In this document: piece after piece, positions 26,197-34,773 of the stretch
How the letters are laid out: each line of letters begins with the position of its first letter
How positions within the stretch are numbered: position 1 is the first letter of the stretch
Assembly: GCF_963675455.1 (NCBI RefSeq)
Contig: NZ_OY776217.1
Location: forward strand, 310,001-374,000
Origin: Emcibacter sp.
GTDB taxonomy: Bacteria > Pseudomonadota > Alphaproteobacteria > Sphingomonadales > Emcibacteraceae
Direction of reading: 5' to 3'
Length of the DNA: 64,000 bases
Notes under the pieces: generated by a model
Seen by the model: the letters and a program-made list of their open reading frames with translations, nothing else
What the model was told of the DNA's origin: nothing
The model's database searches: none
Program-made: the position numbers and the translations under genes

Positions 26197-26247
26197 ACCG
26201 TGGAATCATGCCGCCCAATTTAGATGATTCTTATCCGAGGGGATGGC

Positions 26248-27405
26248 ATGACCGATATAACGGCAGCGGGGGACCACAATAAACAGCTTTGGCAGACGAT
26301 CCTTCAATGGTGTTTTGTCGCTTTTCTGGTCTATCTGCTGATCTGTGCGGTCGGTATGATCGGCTCCGGCTTCAAGGGGGCCACCAAGGGCCATGCGGAA
26401 GAGCTTTTCGCTTTTGCCACCAATCCCTTCATGGGCCTGATCATCGGGGTGATCGCCACCGCCATGATCCAGTCTTCCTCAACCGTTACCTCGATCATTG
26501 TCGGCCTTGTCGCCGGCGGCCTGCCGGTGGAAACCGCCATTCCCATGATCATGGGCGCCAATATCGGCACCACCATCACCAATACCATTGTCAGCCTTGG
26601 CCATGTGCGCAAAAAGAAGGAATTCCGCCGCGCCTTTGCCGCCGCTACGGTGCATGATTTCTTCAATGTCATGGCCGTGATCATCTTCCTGCCGCTGGAA
26701 ATCATGTTCGGGATTTTGGGCAAGGTCGGCGGCTGGCTGTCCTCCCATCTGGTCGGCGGCGAAAGTATGAGCGTCAAGGGCCTCAATTTCGTCAAGCCGG
26801 CCACAAAACCAGTGATCAATGAATTCAAGGATATCGCCCATCTGATCTCGGCCGACGCCGGCAGCATCATCCTGATTATCTTTGGCGTGGCGCTGATTTT
26901 CATCGCCATCACCTGGATCGGCCGGTTGCTGAAAAAACTGATGGTGGGACGGGCGAAAAGAATCATGCACGGCGCCATCGGCAAGGGCCCGATCAGCGGC
27001 ATTACCTCCGGCGCCATTGTCACGGTGCTGGTGCAGTCGTCCTCCACGACCACGAGCCTGATGGTGCCGCTGGCCGGCAGCGGCGTGTTCCGGCTGAAAC
27101 AGATTTATCCCTTCACCCTTGGCGCCAACATCGGCACCACCATCACCGCCCTTCTGGCGGCTACGGGCGTCAGTGGACCAACCGCAGTCCTGGCCCTGCA
27201 GGTGGCGATGGTGCATCTATGTTTTAATATCGCCGCTGTACTTTTGATTTACGGCATCAAGCCGCTCCGGCAGTTGCCCATGGCCGGCGCCATGTGGCTT
27301 GCCAGGGTCTCCACAGAGAATAAAATTTATGCCATAGTCTACCTGCTCGGGGTGTTTTTCGTCGCCCCCGGACTGATGGTTCTTCTTTACAGGGCATTTA
27401 GTTGA
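26248..27405 (+). CDS. Na+/phosphate cotransporter family protein (PNaS)
   Basis: 385 residues from the ATG at 26248 (GAGGGGA ribosome site); an ATG at 26224 is upstream of that site. Two inverted repeats of the Na/Pi cotransporter core are clear: QSSSTVTSIIVGLVAGGLP with GANIGTTITNTIVSLG, and QSSSTTTSLMVPLAGSG with GANIGTTITALLAA. QSSS and GANIGTT are the signature pairs. About eight to ten membrane helices. No PhoU domain is fused. It could import or export phosphate. Followed at 11 bp by a small coiled-coil gene. Confidence 0.9.
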   Translation: MTDITAAGDHNKQLWQTILQWCFVAFLVYLLICAVGMIGSGFKGATKGHAEELFAFATNPFMGLIIGVIATAMIQSSSTVTSIIVGLVAGGLPVETAIPMIMGANIGTTITNTIVSLGHVRKKKEFRRAFAAATVHDFFNVMAVIIFLPLEIMFGILGKVGGWLSSHLVGGESMSVKGLNFVKPATKPVINEFKDIAHLISADAGSIILIIFGVALIFIAITWIGRLLKKLMVGRAKRIMHGAIGKGPISGITSGAIVTVLVQSSSTTTSLMVPLAGSGVFRLKQIYPFTLGANIGTTITALLAATGVSGPTAVLALQVAMVHLCFNIAAVLLIYGIKPLRQLPMAGAMWLARVSTENKIYAIVYLLGVFFVAPGLMVLLYRAFS

Positions 27406-27416
27406 GGAAACAAGAA

Positions 27417-27650
27417 ATGGCAGAAAAAGACCTTTCACAACTCTCCAATAAAAAGCTGAAAAAGCTGATCTCCGATACCGAAGAAATGCTTGAGCTGATG
27501 AAGGAAGAGCTCGAGGAGCGGGAACTGCGTTCCCAGCATGAAGAAGTCGAGCATCTGGAGGAACATATGGACGAAGCTGAGCACCGCATGGGCAACCTGA
27601 AAACCTTCCTCACCACCCTGTTTCAGGAGATGAAGAAGGATAAATCCTAG
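27417..27650 (+). CDS. Small coiled-coil protein
   Basis: 77 residues from the ATG at 27417 (GAGGAAA upstream); an in-frame TTG at 27402 is disfavoured. Almost entirely charged helix (LISDTEEMLELMKEELEERE, then HEEVEHLEEHMDEAEHRM), acidic, soluble, with no known domain. Close coupling to the phosphate transporter gene, 11 bp upstream, suggests an accessory or regulatory role comparable to a PhoU-like helper, but this is inference only. Its stop overlaps the convergent TPR/TonB gene by 4 bp. Confidence 0.7.
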   Translation: MAEKDLSQLSNKKLKKLISDTEEMLELMKEELEERELRSQHEEVEHLEEHMDEAEHRMGNLKTFLTTLFQEMKKDKS

Positions 27651-28738
27651 TTTTCCAGCTCAAATGTTATCTTATGTTTTACATCATGGGTGGCGACCGG
27701 TTTGCCATCTTGGATAGCAGGGGCGTAACGAAAGCGTTCAACAGCCTCACGGGCTGCTTTTTCAAAAGCTTTGCTTCCTTCAACCATTTCGATGTCCCTG
27801 ACCATACCGGCTTCATCTATGGTGAAACTAAATACAACACTCCCTTCTTCACCTTCATGTACAAGTTCTTGGGGGTAATCAGGCTCGCTCCAAAATATTG
27901 GTTTAAAAGTATCCACTTTTTCAGATGGATTCGCTTTTGCTATCGCAATACAATGCTCTGTTGCTTTTTCCCGCTGACCGAGCAATTCATATGTTTGAAC
28001 TAAAAATGCGTGACTGTTTTGTAGGCGCGTATCCCTTTCCGGCAAATTTTTAGTAAATACTTCGTGCGCGCGCGTGAAATAAAACAATGCTTCTGAATAT
28101 TTCTTTCTGGCCAGATATAGCTTACCGATATCTAAATAAGGCACATAGGTTTTTGAATCATCTTCTCCAAATACCTCTATAGAAATTTCATATATCTGCT
28201 GGTATTTTTCTTCGGCGTCCTCAAAACTGCCTTCGGCCGTATTCAGAGCAGCTTGAACTTTTAAAATGGCTGCCATTAAAAGCCTGTTCTCTACATGGTG
28301 GGTTTTGTATATATCCTCAACTTTAGAAAGATAGAAAATCGCCTTTTCGCTCTCAGCTCTTTTGGCGTATCCCAGTGCCTGACTGTAATAGATTTCAAAA
28401 AGGGCCGGACTATCAGGCGCGAAATTATTCCCAAGGCTGCCTAGCGCTTCTTCATTGATTTCCAGATATTCAGGATTTCCAAGTTTTTCCAATGTCTGAC
28501 CATATTGTGAAGTGGCCATGAACCTGAAAAAGTGCCCCTGCCGGAATAACTCCCTGCTCAAAACGTATGCTCTTTCAGCATATTCAAGGGCAGCGTTGTA
28601 ATTCCGAGCTTTATATTCCTTATTGAACTTCTGCATTACAGCCGAAAATTCTGTTGTCTTGCCTCTCTCATTCGCAAAAGCATTACCAGACAGGAAAACG
28701 GTAAAAACCACCACAAATAATCTTAACCAAAACCCCAT
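27647..28738 (-). CDS. Exported TPR protein with TonB C-terminal domain
   Basis: 363 residues. Signal peptide MGFWLRLFVVVFTVFLSGNAFA, about five TPR-like helix pairs (residues 35-265, e.g. YNAALEYAERAYVLSRELF, YSEALFYFTRAHEVFTKNL), then a C-terminal TonB-type domain (GSVVFSFTIDEAGMVRDIEM, ending HKITFELEN). That tail resembles the C-terminus of the TonB at 47420. There is no membrane anchor or Pro-rich linker, so it cannot be a classical energy transducer and is predicted periplasmic. The gene is AT-rich compared with its surroundings. Confidence 0.8.
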   Translation of the reverse strand: MGFWLRLFVVVFTVFLSGNAFANERGKTTEFSAVMQKFNKEYKARNYNAALEYAERAYVLSRELFRQGHFFRFMATSQYGQTLEKLGNPEYLEINEEALGSLGNNFAPDSPALFEIYYSQALGYAKRAESEKAIFYLSKVEDIYKTHHVENRLLMAAILKVQAALNTAEGSFEDAEEKYQQIYEISIEVFGEDDSKTYVPYLDIGKLYLARKKYSEALFYFTRAHEVFTKNLPERDTRLQNSHAFLVQTYELLGQREKATEHCIAIAKANPSEKVDTFKPIFWSEPDYPQELVHEGEEGSVVFSFTIDEAGMVRDIEMVEGSKAFEKAAREAVERFRYAPAIQDGKPVATHDVKHKITFELEN

Positions 28739-28761
28739 ATGTCCCCCGATAATTCTAAAAT

Positions 28762-30072
28762 TTAGTTCTCCAGCCGGTCCTTCATGTCCTTCATACGAAC
28801 ATCCGAGACAATATGCACATCCCGCTGCGGGAACGGCATTTCAACTGTGTCGTCCTGCTGGAATTTCTTCCAGATCAGGTAATAGACTTCGCTCGCCACA
28901 TTGGTCACCCCATGTTCGCTGTCGGCGATCCAGGCGCGAAGTTCCAGGTCGATGGAACTGTCGCCGAATCCCTTGATCAGCACCCGCGGCGCCGGGGCCT
29001 TCAGCACCCGCGGCGTTTCATCGGCTGCCTCCAGCAGGATCTCGATGGCCCGGTCTACATCGGAACTATAGGAAATTCCCACCGGCAGATGACGGCGCAC
29101 TTCCTTGTTGGTATAGGTCCAGTTGATCACCGGCTGGGTGATCATGTCCTCGTTCGGCACCAGATGTTCACGCCCGTCGCGGGAAATCACCGAGGTATAA
29201 CGGGCCGCCAGCTTGTCGATGCGGCCGTAGGTGCCGGAAACCTCGATCACGTCACCCGGTTTAATCGACCGGTCCAGGAGCAGAATCACGCCGGAGATAA
29301 AGTTGGACACCACCTTCTGCAGGCCGAAACCAAGACCCACACCGATGGCGCCGCCAAAGACCGCCAGCGCGGTGAGGTCAATCCCCACACTGGACAGGGC
29401 AATCAGGAATGCGAACGTGACCAGCAGGATACGCGAGACCTTGCCCAGCAGCACCCGGGCGGACGGCGTCACGGTGGGCACTTTCCTGAGCCAGTTTTCC
29501 ATCAGGTTAGCCAGCAGGTTGCCGATCCAGACCAGCACCATCAGGGTCAGTACGCCGATGATGAACCCAAGCACACTGATTTCCGCCTCACCAAGGGAAA
29601 AGCGGGTCTGGTCCAGCATATCCATGGCCGGGTCGAGCCAGCCGACAATATTGAGCGCCACCAGCAGCCAGACAAAAATCCGCACAAGCCGGGCGATTTC
29701 CCGGGTCTTGATCAGGTTTGTGGCCAGCCGGATCAGGATCCAGGCGGAAAGCAGGCTGATGAACACCCGCATCACTGTCGTCGGCGTTTCCTGGGCCTGC
29801 ATGATGGTCTGGGCGACCTGCAGGAAAATCAGCCAGATGACCGGCAAATAAAGTGGGTTGAGGTACAGTTCCTCCAGTCTCTTGAAGGTATTTGTTTCAC
29901 CCCAGAGCTTTTTGACCAGCGGCTTAAGCCAAAAAACAATGCCGGAGCTGATCAGCAACATGACAAAAACAGTCGCCAGCTGCGCAAGGCTTTCGAAGGT
30001 CAGGACATCCCCCTGTACCCACTCTATCAACTGCCGGGCGAGATCCCGGCTTCTGGCAATTATCTCTTCCAT
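28762..30072 (-). CDS. MscS-family mechanosensitive channel
   Basis: 436 residues with four or five N-terminal membrane helices followed by an MscS core: the pore helix region LTALAVFGGAIGVGLGFGLQ, KVVSNFISGVILLLDRSIKPGDVIEV, and the beta domain with VSGTYGRIDKLAARYTSVIS and LVPNEDMITQPVINWT. The cytoplasmic alpha/beta part follows (LPVGISYSSDVDRAIEILLE). It opens on membrane tension to release solutes under osmotic shock. Longer than E. coli MscS (286) because of the extra N-terminal helices, as in YbdG/YnaI-type members. Confidence 0.93.
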   Translation of the reverse strand: MEEIIARSRDLARQLIEWVQGDVLTFESLAQLATVFVMLLISSGIVFWLKPLVKKLWGETNTFKRLEELYLNPLYLPVIWLIFLQVAQTIMQAQETPTTVMRVFISLLSAWILIRLATNLIKTREIARLVRIFVWLLVALNIVGWLDPAMDMLDQTRFSLGEAEISVLGFIIGVLTLMVLVWIGNLLANLMENWLRKVPTVTPSARVLLGKVSRILLVTFAFLIALSSVGIDLTALAVFGGAIGVGLGFGLQKVVSNFISGVILLLDRSIKPGDVIEVSGTYGRIDKLAARYTSVISRDGREHLVPNEDMITQPVINWTYTNKEVRRHLPVGISYSSDVDRAIEILLEAADETPRVLKAPAPRVLIKGFGDSSIDLELRAWIADSEHGVTNVASEVYYLIWKKFQQDDTVEMPFPQRDVHIVSDVRMKDMKDRLEN

Positions 30073-30115
30073 TTCACGAGTTTACCCGCTTTCCCCGAAA
30101 AAGCAAAAAGGGAAT

Positions 30116-30589
30116 TCAGCGCCGGGTGCGGAAGAACTCACGGAGCAATGCCGCCGCCTGCTCTTCGCCCGGTCCGCCGTAGACTTCCGGCCGGTGATGA
30201 CAGCTTGAGGAGGAAAAAATCCGCGGGCCATGATCGACTCCGCCGCCCTTGGGGTCAGACGCCCCGTAATATAAACGGCGGATACGGGCAAAGCTGATCG
30301 CCTGGGCGCACATGGGGCAGGGCTCCAGCGTCACATACAGGTCGCAGTCCACCAGCCGTTCACTGTCCAGCACCCGGCAGGCATGACGGATGGCCAGCAG
30401 TTCCGCATGGGCGGACGGATCCTTGTCCAGCAGCACCCGGTTATGGGTTTCCGCCAGGACCCGGTCGGTGGGACCATGCACGATCACCGCGCCGACCGGC
30501 ACTTCGCCAAGATCGGCGGCTTTGGCGGCAAGGGCCAGCGCACGTTCCATATGAGATGACATCATCATGGGGGCAGAGTGCGTTTTCAT
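30116..30589 (-). CDS. tadA: tRNA-specific adenosine deaminase
   Basis: 157 residues. Converts A34 to inosine in tRNA-Arg(ACG). Zinc site and catalytic Glu in SAHAELLAIRHA (His61, Glu63) and LEPCPMCAQAI (Cys91, Cys94); GEVPVGAVIV precedes. The C-terminal part AALLREFFRTRR is typical of TadA. Several alternative starts (30568, 30565, 30550) exist among clustered Met codons; the region overlaps the upstream part of the divergent pseudouridine synthase frame. Confidence 0.92.
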   Translation of the reverse strand: MKTHSAPMMMSSHMERALALAAKAADLGEVPVGAVIVHGPTDRVLAETHNRVLLDKDPSAHAELLAIRHACRVLDSERLVDCDLYVTLEPCPMCAQAISFARIRRLYYGASDPKGGGVDHGPRIFSSSSCHHRPEVYGGPGEEQAAALLREFFRTRR

Positions 30590-30709
30590 GCTATAAAGGT
30601 CAAGATCAAACAGTCTGATACGAAGGATGGCCCAAAGGATTACCCAAAGGATTACATTGATTTTTCCCGCAATAAGCCTATGGTGCGCGCTTGTTTATGG
30701 AAAACGGAT

Positions 30710-31729
30710 ATGACCGAAGAAAAAACTGAAGATACCCCCCAAAGTCAAAATGAACCTCGGGGGGAACGCATCGCCAAACTTCTGGCCCGGGCCGGTGTCG
30801 GCTCGCGCCGGGCCGTGGAGCGGATGATCGAAGCCGGCATGGTCAAACAGAACGGCCATGTCATCACCACACCGGCCACCCTGATCACCTCGACCGAGGG
30901 CATCACCGTCGACGGCATGAAAGTGAAGGCGCCGGAACCTGCCCGTCTGTGGCTTTATCACAAGCCTGCGGGACGGGTGACAAGCTATCATGACCCGGAG
31001 GGGCGCCCGACCATTTTCGAGGCCCTGCCCGCCAATCTGCCGCGGGTGATTTCCGTCGGCCGGCTCGACCTCAATACGGAAGGACTGATCCTGCTGACCA
31101 ACGACGGCGAACTGAGCCGCTGGATGGAACTGCCGGACACCGGCTGGCTCAGGACCTACAAGGTCCGGGCGCACGGCCGGATCAGCAAGCGACGCCTGGA
31201 ACAGGTCCGCGAAGGTGTGACCATCGACGGCGTGGTTTACCGGGAAGTGGAGATCGAGCTGGGTGAACAGGAAAAATCCAATGTCTGGCTGACCGTCGGC
31301 ATCCGCGAGGGAAAAAACCGCGAAGTCCGCAAGCTGCTGGAATTTGTCGGCCTGCAGGTCACCCGCCTGATCCGCCTGAGCTATGGTCCCTTTGACCTGG
31401 GCAAACTGCAGCGCGGCGCTGTTGTCGAGGTCGACAAGGACGCCCTGCACCAGCTGTGCCGTCCCTTCTTTGAAGCCCGGGGCATGGAAGTAGCGGAAGA
31501 GAAAAAACCGGCCGCAAAACCGAAACAAAAGACAGGCTGGGCCAAGGCAAAACCCAAAGCAGGTGGCCGGGCGAACCCCCGCCGGGACAGCAAACAGCGC
31601 CAGAAAGCGGCAGAGGACGCTTCCCTGACGAAGAGAATCGACCGTAAAACCGCAAAAAGAGCTACCGAGAAACAGAGCCGCGGAGCCCAGCGCAAACCAG
31701 CCGCCACCGGACCTGTACGGAAAAAATGA
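30710..31729 (+). CDS. rluB: Pseudouridine synthase, RsuA/RluB family
   Basis: 339 residues from MTEEKTEDTPQ at 30710; the open frame extends to 30578, but that part has unrelated composition and overlaps tadA. An S4 RNA-binding domain (RIAKLLARAGVGSRRAVERMIEAGMVKQNG) is followed by the catalytic domain with GRLDLNTEGLILLTNDGEL (catalytic Asp) and REGKNREVRKLLEFVG. The last 80 residues are a lysine-rich basic tail common in alphaproteobacterial members. RluB modifies U2605 of 23S rRNA; RluE or RsuA cannot be excluded. Stop overlaps rsmD. Confidence 0.88.
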   Translation: MTEEKTEDTPQSQNEPRGERIAKLLARAGVGSRRAVERMIEAGMVKQNGHVITTPATLITSTEGITVDGMKVKAPEPARLWLYHKPAGRVTSYHDPEGRPTIFEALPANLPRVISVGRLDLNTEGLILLTNDGELSRWMELPDTGWLRTYKVRAHGRISKRRLEQVREGVTIDGVVYREVEIELGEQEKSNVWLTVGIREGKNREVRKLLEFVGLQVTRLIRLSYGPFDLGKLQRGAVVEVDKDALHQLCRPFFEARGMEVAEEKKPAAKPKQKTGWAKAKPKAGGRANPRRDSKQRQKAAEDASLTKRIDRKTAKRATEKQSRGAQRKPAATGPVRKK

Positions 31730-32277
31730 GACTGATTGCGGGGAAATACCGGGGCCGTCGGCTCAACACGCCCCCGTCCAGTCACATCCGCCCGACCACG
31801 GACCGCATGCGGGAAACATTGTTCAATCTTCTGCAAAACAGCATCGGTCTGGATTTCGAAGGACTTCATGTGCTCGATGCCTTTGCCGGCACCGGCGCCC
31901 TGGGTCTGGAGGCCCTGTCCCGCGGGGCGGAGCGTGTGATCTTTGCGGACAGTGACAAGCGGTCCCTCGCCCTAGTCAGGGAAAATATCCGGCTTCTCAA
32001 GGCAGAGGAGCAGTGCCGCTGCCTCGGCATAGATGCCCTGCGCCTGCCCGCACCAGACGTCCCCTTTGGTCTTGTCTTTCTTGACCCGCCTTATCACAAG
32101 GGCCTGATTCGGCCGACCATCGATAATCTTCTGAACAAAAGCGCCCTTGCCGACGACTGCCTGGTGGTTGCCGAATGCGCCCACGACGAAGATCCGGACT
32201 TCCCGCCTGAGCTGGAAGAAATATCCTCAAGAACCTACGGCGACAGCAAAATCACCATCCTCAAATTTAATAACTAG
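31726..32277 (+). CDS. rsmD: 16S rRNA (guanine(966)-N2)-methyltransferase
   Basis: 183 residues. N-terminus MRLIAGKYRGRRLNTP with RPTTDRMRETLFNLL, SAM-binding LDAFAGTGALGLEALSRGA and catalytic FLDPPYHKG, which is the DPPY signature of N2-guanine/N6-adenine methyltransferases. Overlaps the rluB stop by 4 bp (ATGA), so translation is coupled to the other rRNA-modifying gene. Confidence 0.94.
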   Translation: MRLIAGKYRGRRLNTPPSSHIRPTTDRMRETLFNLLQNSIGLDFEGLHVLDAFAGTGALGLEALSRGAERVIFADSDKRSLALVRENIRLLKAEEQCRCLGIDALRLPAPDVPFGLVFLDPPYHKGLIRPTIDNLLNKSALADDCLVVAECAHDEDPDFPPELEEISSRTYGDSKITILKFNN

Positions 32278-32291
32278 AAATTTGTTTATTT

Positions 32292-32312
32292 TATACAACT
32301 AATAGTTGTATA
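32292..32312. promoter_or_regulatory. Perfect 21-bp palindrome (operator-like)
   Basis: Arms TATACAACTA (32292-32301) and TAGTTGTATA (32303-32312) are perfect complements around one A. It ends 8 bp before the ATG of the 63-codon gene, overlapping where its promoter or leader must be. Symmetry and size resemble dimeric repressor sites of the MarR/OhrR class (inference). Confidence 0.55.
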
Positions 32313-32320
32313 TTATCTCC

Positions 32321-32512
32321 ATGATGGAACCGGATGATTCCCCTTTTGACCTGGCAGACTATCTGGACATGGTCCAGCGAGACCGGATCGATACCATAGA
32401 CTGCCTGAAATTCCTGCTCGAGGAAGCTCGCAAAAGCGACATGATATCCGTGGTGGAACTTCTGGAAAGGGCGATCCCGGAGGTCGAAGCCGCCTTTGCC
32501 GATGAGAGCTAA
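32321..32512 (+). CDS. Small acidic hypothetical protein
   Basis: 63 residues from ATG ATG at 32321/32324. Acidic and fully helical in appearance (LADYLDMVQRDRIDTIDCLK, then FLLEEARKSDMISVVELLER), without signal peptide or membrane segment. Coding character is supported by sensible composition and by an operator-like palindrome right in front, though no ribosome site is evident. No family recognised. It converges on mutL with a 4-bp stop overlap and lies 43 bp after rsmD. Confidence 0.55.
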   Translation: MMEPDDSPFDLADYLDMVQRDRIDTIDCLKFLLEEARKSDMISVVELLERAIPEVEAAFADES

Positions 32513-34380
32513 CGACGACCGAACAGCTTTTCCACATCGGAAAGCTTGAGTTCCACATAGGTCGGCCGCCCGTGATTACACTGACCGGAATGGGGCGTGG
32601 CCTCCATTTCCCTGAGCAGGGCGTTCATTTCATCGGTCGTCAGCCGCCGGCCGGCCCGCACACTGCCGTGACAGGCCATGGTCGAACAAACCTCCTCCAG
32701 TCGTTCCTTCAGGGACAAGGTCTCGTCCAGTTCGGCAAGCTCGTCGGCCAGGTCCCGCACCAGCCCCTTGATGTTTGTATCGCCGAGCAGGGCGGGCGCT
32801 TCCCGCACCACAACGGCGCCCTCGCCGAAAGCTTCCAGCACCAGGCCAAGCTCTGCCAGTTCTTCGCTGCGGGCGGCCAGTCTCTCCGCGGCGCCCTGAT
32901 CCAGCTCCACCACTTCCGGCAGCAGCAAGGTCTGGCGGGGGATGCCGGTCTCCGCCATATTGTTTTTCATGCGCTCATAGACCAGCCGCTCGTGGGCCGC
33001 ATGCTGATCGACCAGCACGATCCCGTTTTCCGTCTGGGCGATGATATAGGTCTCGTGCAGTTGCCCCCGGGCGGCGCCAAGGGGATATGTTGTCAGGTCA
33101 GGGCGGCCAGCCGCTTCCTGCGCCTGTTCCGGCTCGTGGCGGCCCATGGGCGGGGCAAAAGCCTCTTCCCCCTGCTCGCCGAGCCCAAGCTGGCGTCCCG
33201 ACGTCAGCGGCCTCTGAAACTCCGTGCCGCGGTCGGCAAATCCGGACGGATAAGACGGCACAGTGCGATAACGGCTATAATTACCCTGATACTGACCTTT
33301 ATATTGCGGAAGAGACGATTCGGACAGTTCCGGCCGCATGGCGCCCAGCGCCTGATCCGCCACCGTACTGGAAGAACGATGCCCGGCGTCGGCCAGAGCC
33401 CGCCTGAGGCTGCCGACGATCAGTCCGCGGACAAGACCGCTGTCCTGGAATCGCACTTCAGCCTTGGCCGGATGCACGTTGACATCAACCACCTCCGGCG
33501 GCACCTCAAGGAACAGGGCAAGAACCGGATGGCGATCCCGGGCCAGATAGTCCATATAGGCGCCGCGCACGGCTCCGGTCAGAAGCTTGTCCTTCACCGG
33601 CCGGCCATTGACGAACAAAAACTGATGCTGGGCATTGCCCCGGTTGAAGGTGGGCAATCCCGCAAAACCGGTCAGGCGCAACTCGTCCCGCTCCACCTCG
33701 ATGGACAGCGAATTATCGGCAAATTCATGCCCCAGAATCGCTGACAGGCGTCGAAGGCGGCTGTCCAGAAGCTCCCCCTGGGCCGCAGAAACCTGAAAGC
33801 TTTTCCGCTCCCCGTCGCTCAGGGAAAAGGCCACATCCGGATGCGCCATGGCCAGCCGCTTCATCACATCAAGGGCATATGAATATTCGGTGCGTTCGGT
33901 CTTTAGAAATTTAAGCCGTGCCGGGGTTGCGAAAAACAGGTCCCGCACTTCGACCCGGGTACCGGGATTAAGCGCCGCCGGCTGCAGGGTGGTTTTTTTG
34001 CCACCCTCTATTTCGATCTTCCAGCCTTCATCACTGCCTTGCGGGCGGCTTGACATGGCAAAGCGGGCGACGGAGGCAATGGACGGCAGCGCCTCACCGC
34101 GAAAGCCCATGGTGGTGATGTGAGTAAGGTCGTCCTCGCGCAGCTTGCTGGTGGCATGACGCTCCACCGCCAGCGCCAGTTCCTCCCGGTCCATGCCGCA
34201 GCCGTCATCGCTGACCGAAATTAGATCCCGGCCGCCCCGGACCATCACCACATCGATATTGCGCGCCCCGGCATCGATGGCATTTTCCACCAGTTCCTTG
34301 ACGGCGCTGGCCGGCCGCTCGATGACTTCACCGGCGGCAATACGGTTGATGGTGCTTTCGGAAAGGCGACGGATTTTCAC
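32509..34380 (-). CDS. mutL: DNA mismatch repair protein MutL
   Basis: 623 residues. GHKL ATPase N-terminus: VIERPASAVKELVENAIDAGA, SDDGCGMDREEL and MGFRGEALPSI. A proline/glycine-rich linker follows at about 335-430. The C-terminal domain has DQHAAHERLVYE, matching the metal-binding endonuclease motif DQHA-x2-E-x4-E, plus ACHGSVRAGRRL and QCNHGRPTYVEL. So this MutL is predicted to nick DNA itself, as expected for a lineage without MutH. Runs convergently with the small gene at 32321. Confidence 0.96.
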   Translation of the reverse strand: MKIRRLSESTINRIAAGEVIERPASAVKELVENAIDAGARNIDVVMVRGGRDLISVSDDGCGMDREELALAVERHATSKLREDDLTHITTMGFRGEALPSIASVARFAMSSRPQGSDEGWKIEIEGGKKTTLQPAALNPGTRVEVRDLFFATPARLKFLKTERTEYSYALDVMKRLAMAHPDVAFSLSDGERKSFQVSAAQGELLDSRLRRLSAILGHEFADNSLSIEVERDELRLTGFAGLPTFNRGNAQHQFLFVNGRPVKDKLLTGAVRGAYMDYLARDRHPVLALFLEVPPEVVDVNVHPAKAEVRFQDSGLVRGLIVGSLRRALADAGHRSSSTVADQALGAMRPELSESSLPQYKGQYQGNYSRYRTVPSYPSGFADRGTEFQRPLTSGRQLGLGEQGEEAFAPPMGRHEPEQAQEAAGRPDLTTYPLGAARGQLHETYIIAQTENGIVLVDQHAAHERLVYERMKNNMAETGIPRQTLLLPEVVELDQGAAERLAARSEELAELGLVLEAFGEGAVVVREAPALLGDTNIKGLVRDLADELAELDETLSLKERLEEVCSTMACHGSVRAGRRLTTDEMNALLREMEATPHSGQCNHGRPTYVELKLSDVEKLFGRR

Positions 34381-34576
34381 TTAACTCGATCTCCGGTTAA
34401 TTTTCTTTTTGATCCCTTGTGAAGGCATCTTAACAAGTCTCTTTGCCACAAAATAGCCCAATCTTTTCACATTGCTGACATGCTGAGGACATAATCTTTC
34501 TATAGCGTCCTTAATGTGGTCAGGGCAAACCACAGATAACAGAGAACGCATCAACGATCATTGCCGGGGAAAACAC

Positions 34577-34759
34577 ATGAAACTTATACATGGCCTTATT
34601 TTCGGTCTGGGACTTGGCGGTCTTTCCGCCGCGCTACTAGGCATTGCGGACAAACATCAGATTATTCTCGCCGTAGGCAGTCTTCTGCTGCTTGCAGTAG
34701 AGGTCAAGCTTCTTGTCGATAGCAAATCCGGAAGCAACCAGAGCCGGCCAGGATTCTGA
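34577..34759 (+). CDS. Small hypothetical membrane protein
   Basis: 60 residues from the ATG at 34577, which has a GGGGAAAA ribosome site; an in-frame start at 34514 is upstream of it. Two hydrophobic segments (LIHGLIFGLGLGGLSAALLG and IILAVGSLLLLAVEVKLL) separated by a short charged turn, so a helical hairpin in the inner membrane. No family recognised. The 196 bp upstream, shared with mutL, shows no other feature. Confidence 0.6.
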   Translation: MKLIHGLIFGLGLGGLSAALLGIADKHQIILAVGSLLLLAVEVKLLVDSKSGSNQSRPGF

Positions 34760-34773
34760 GCAGCGGCTGTTGG

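Noticed and set aside
28813..30297. Long plus-strand frame (494 codons) opposite the MscS gene
   Set aside because: Shadow of a gene with clear MscS motifs; rich in His, Gln and Asp as expected for reverse-frame translation of GC-rich DNA.
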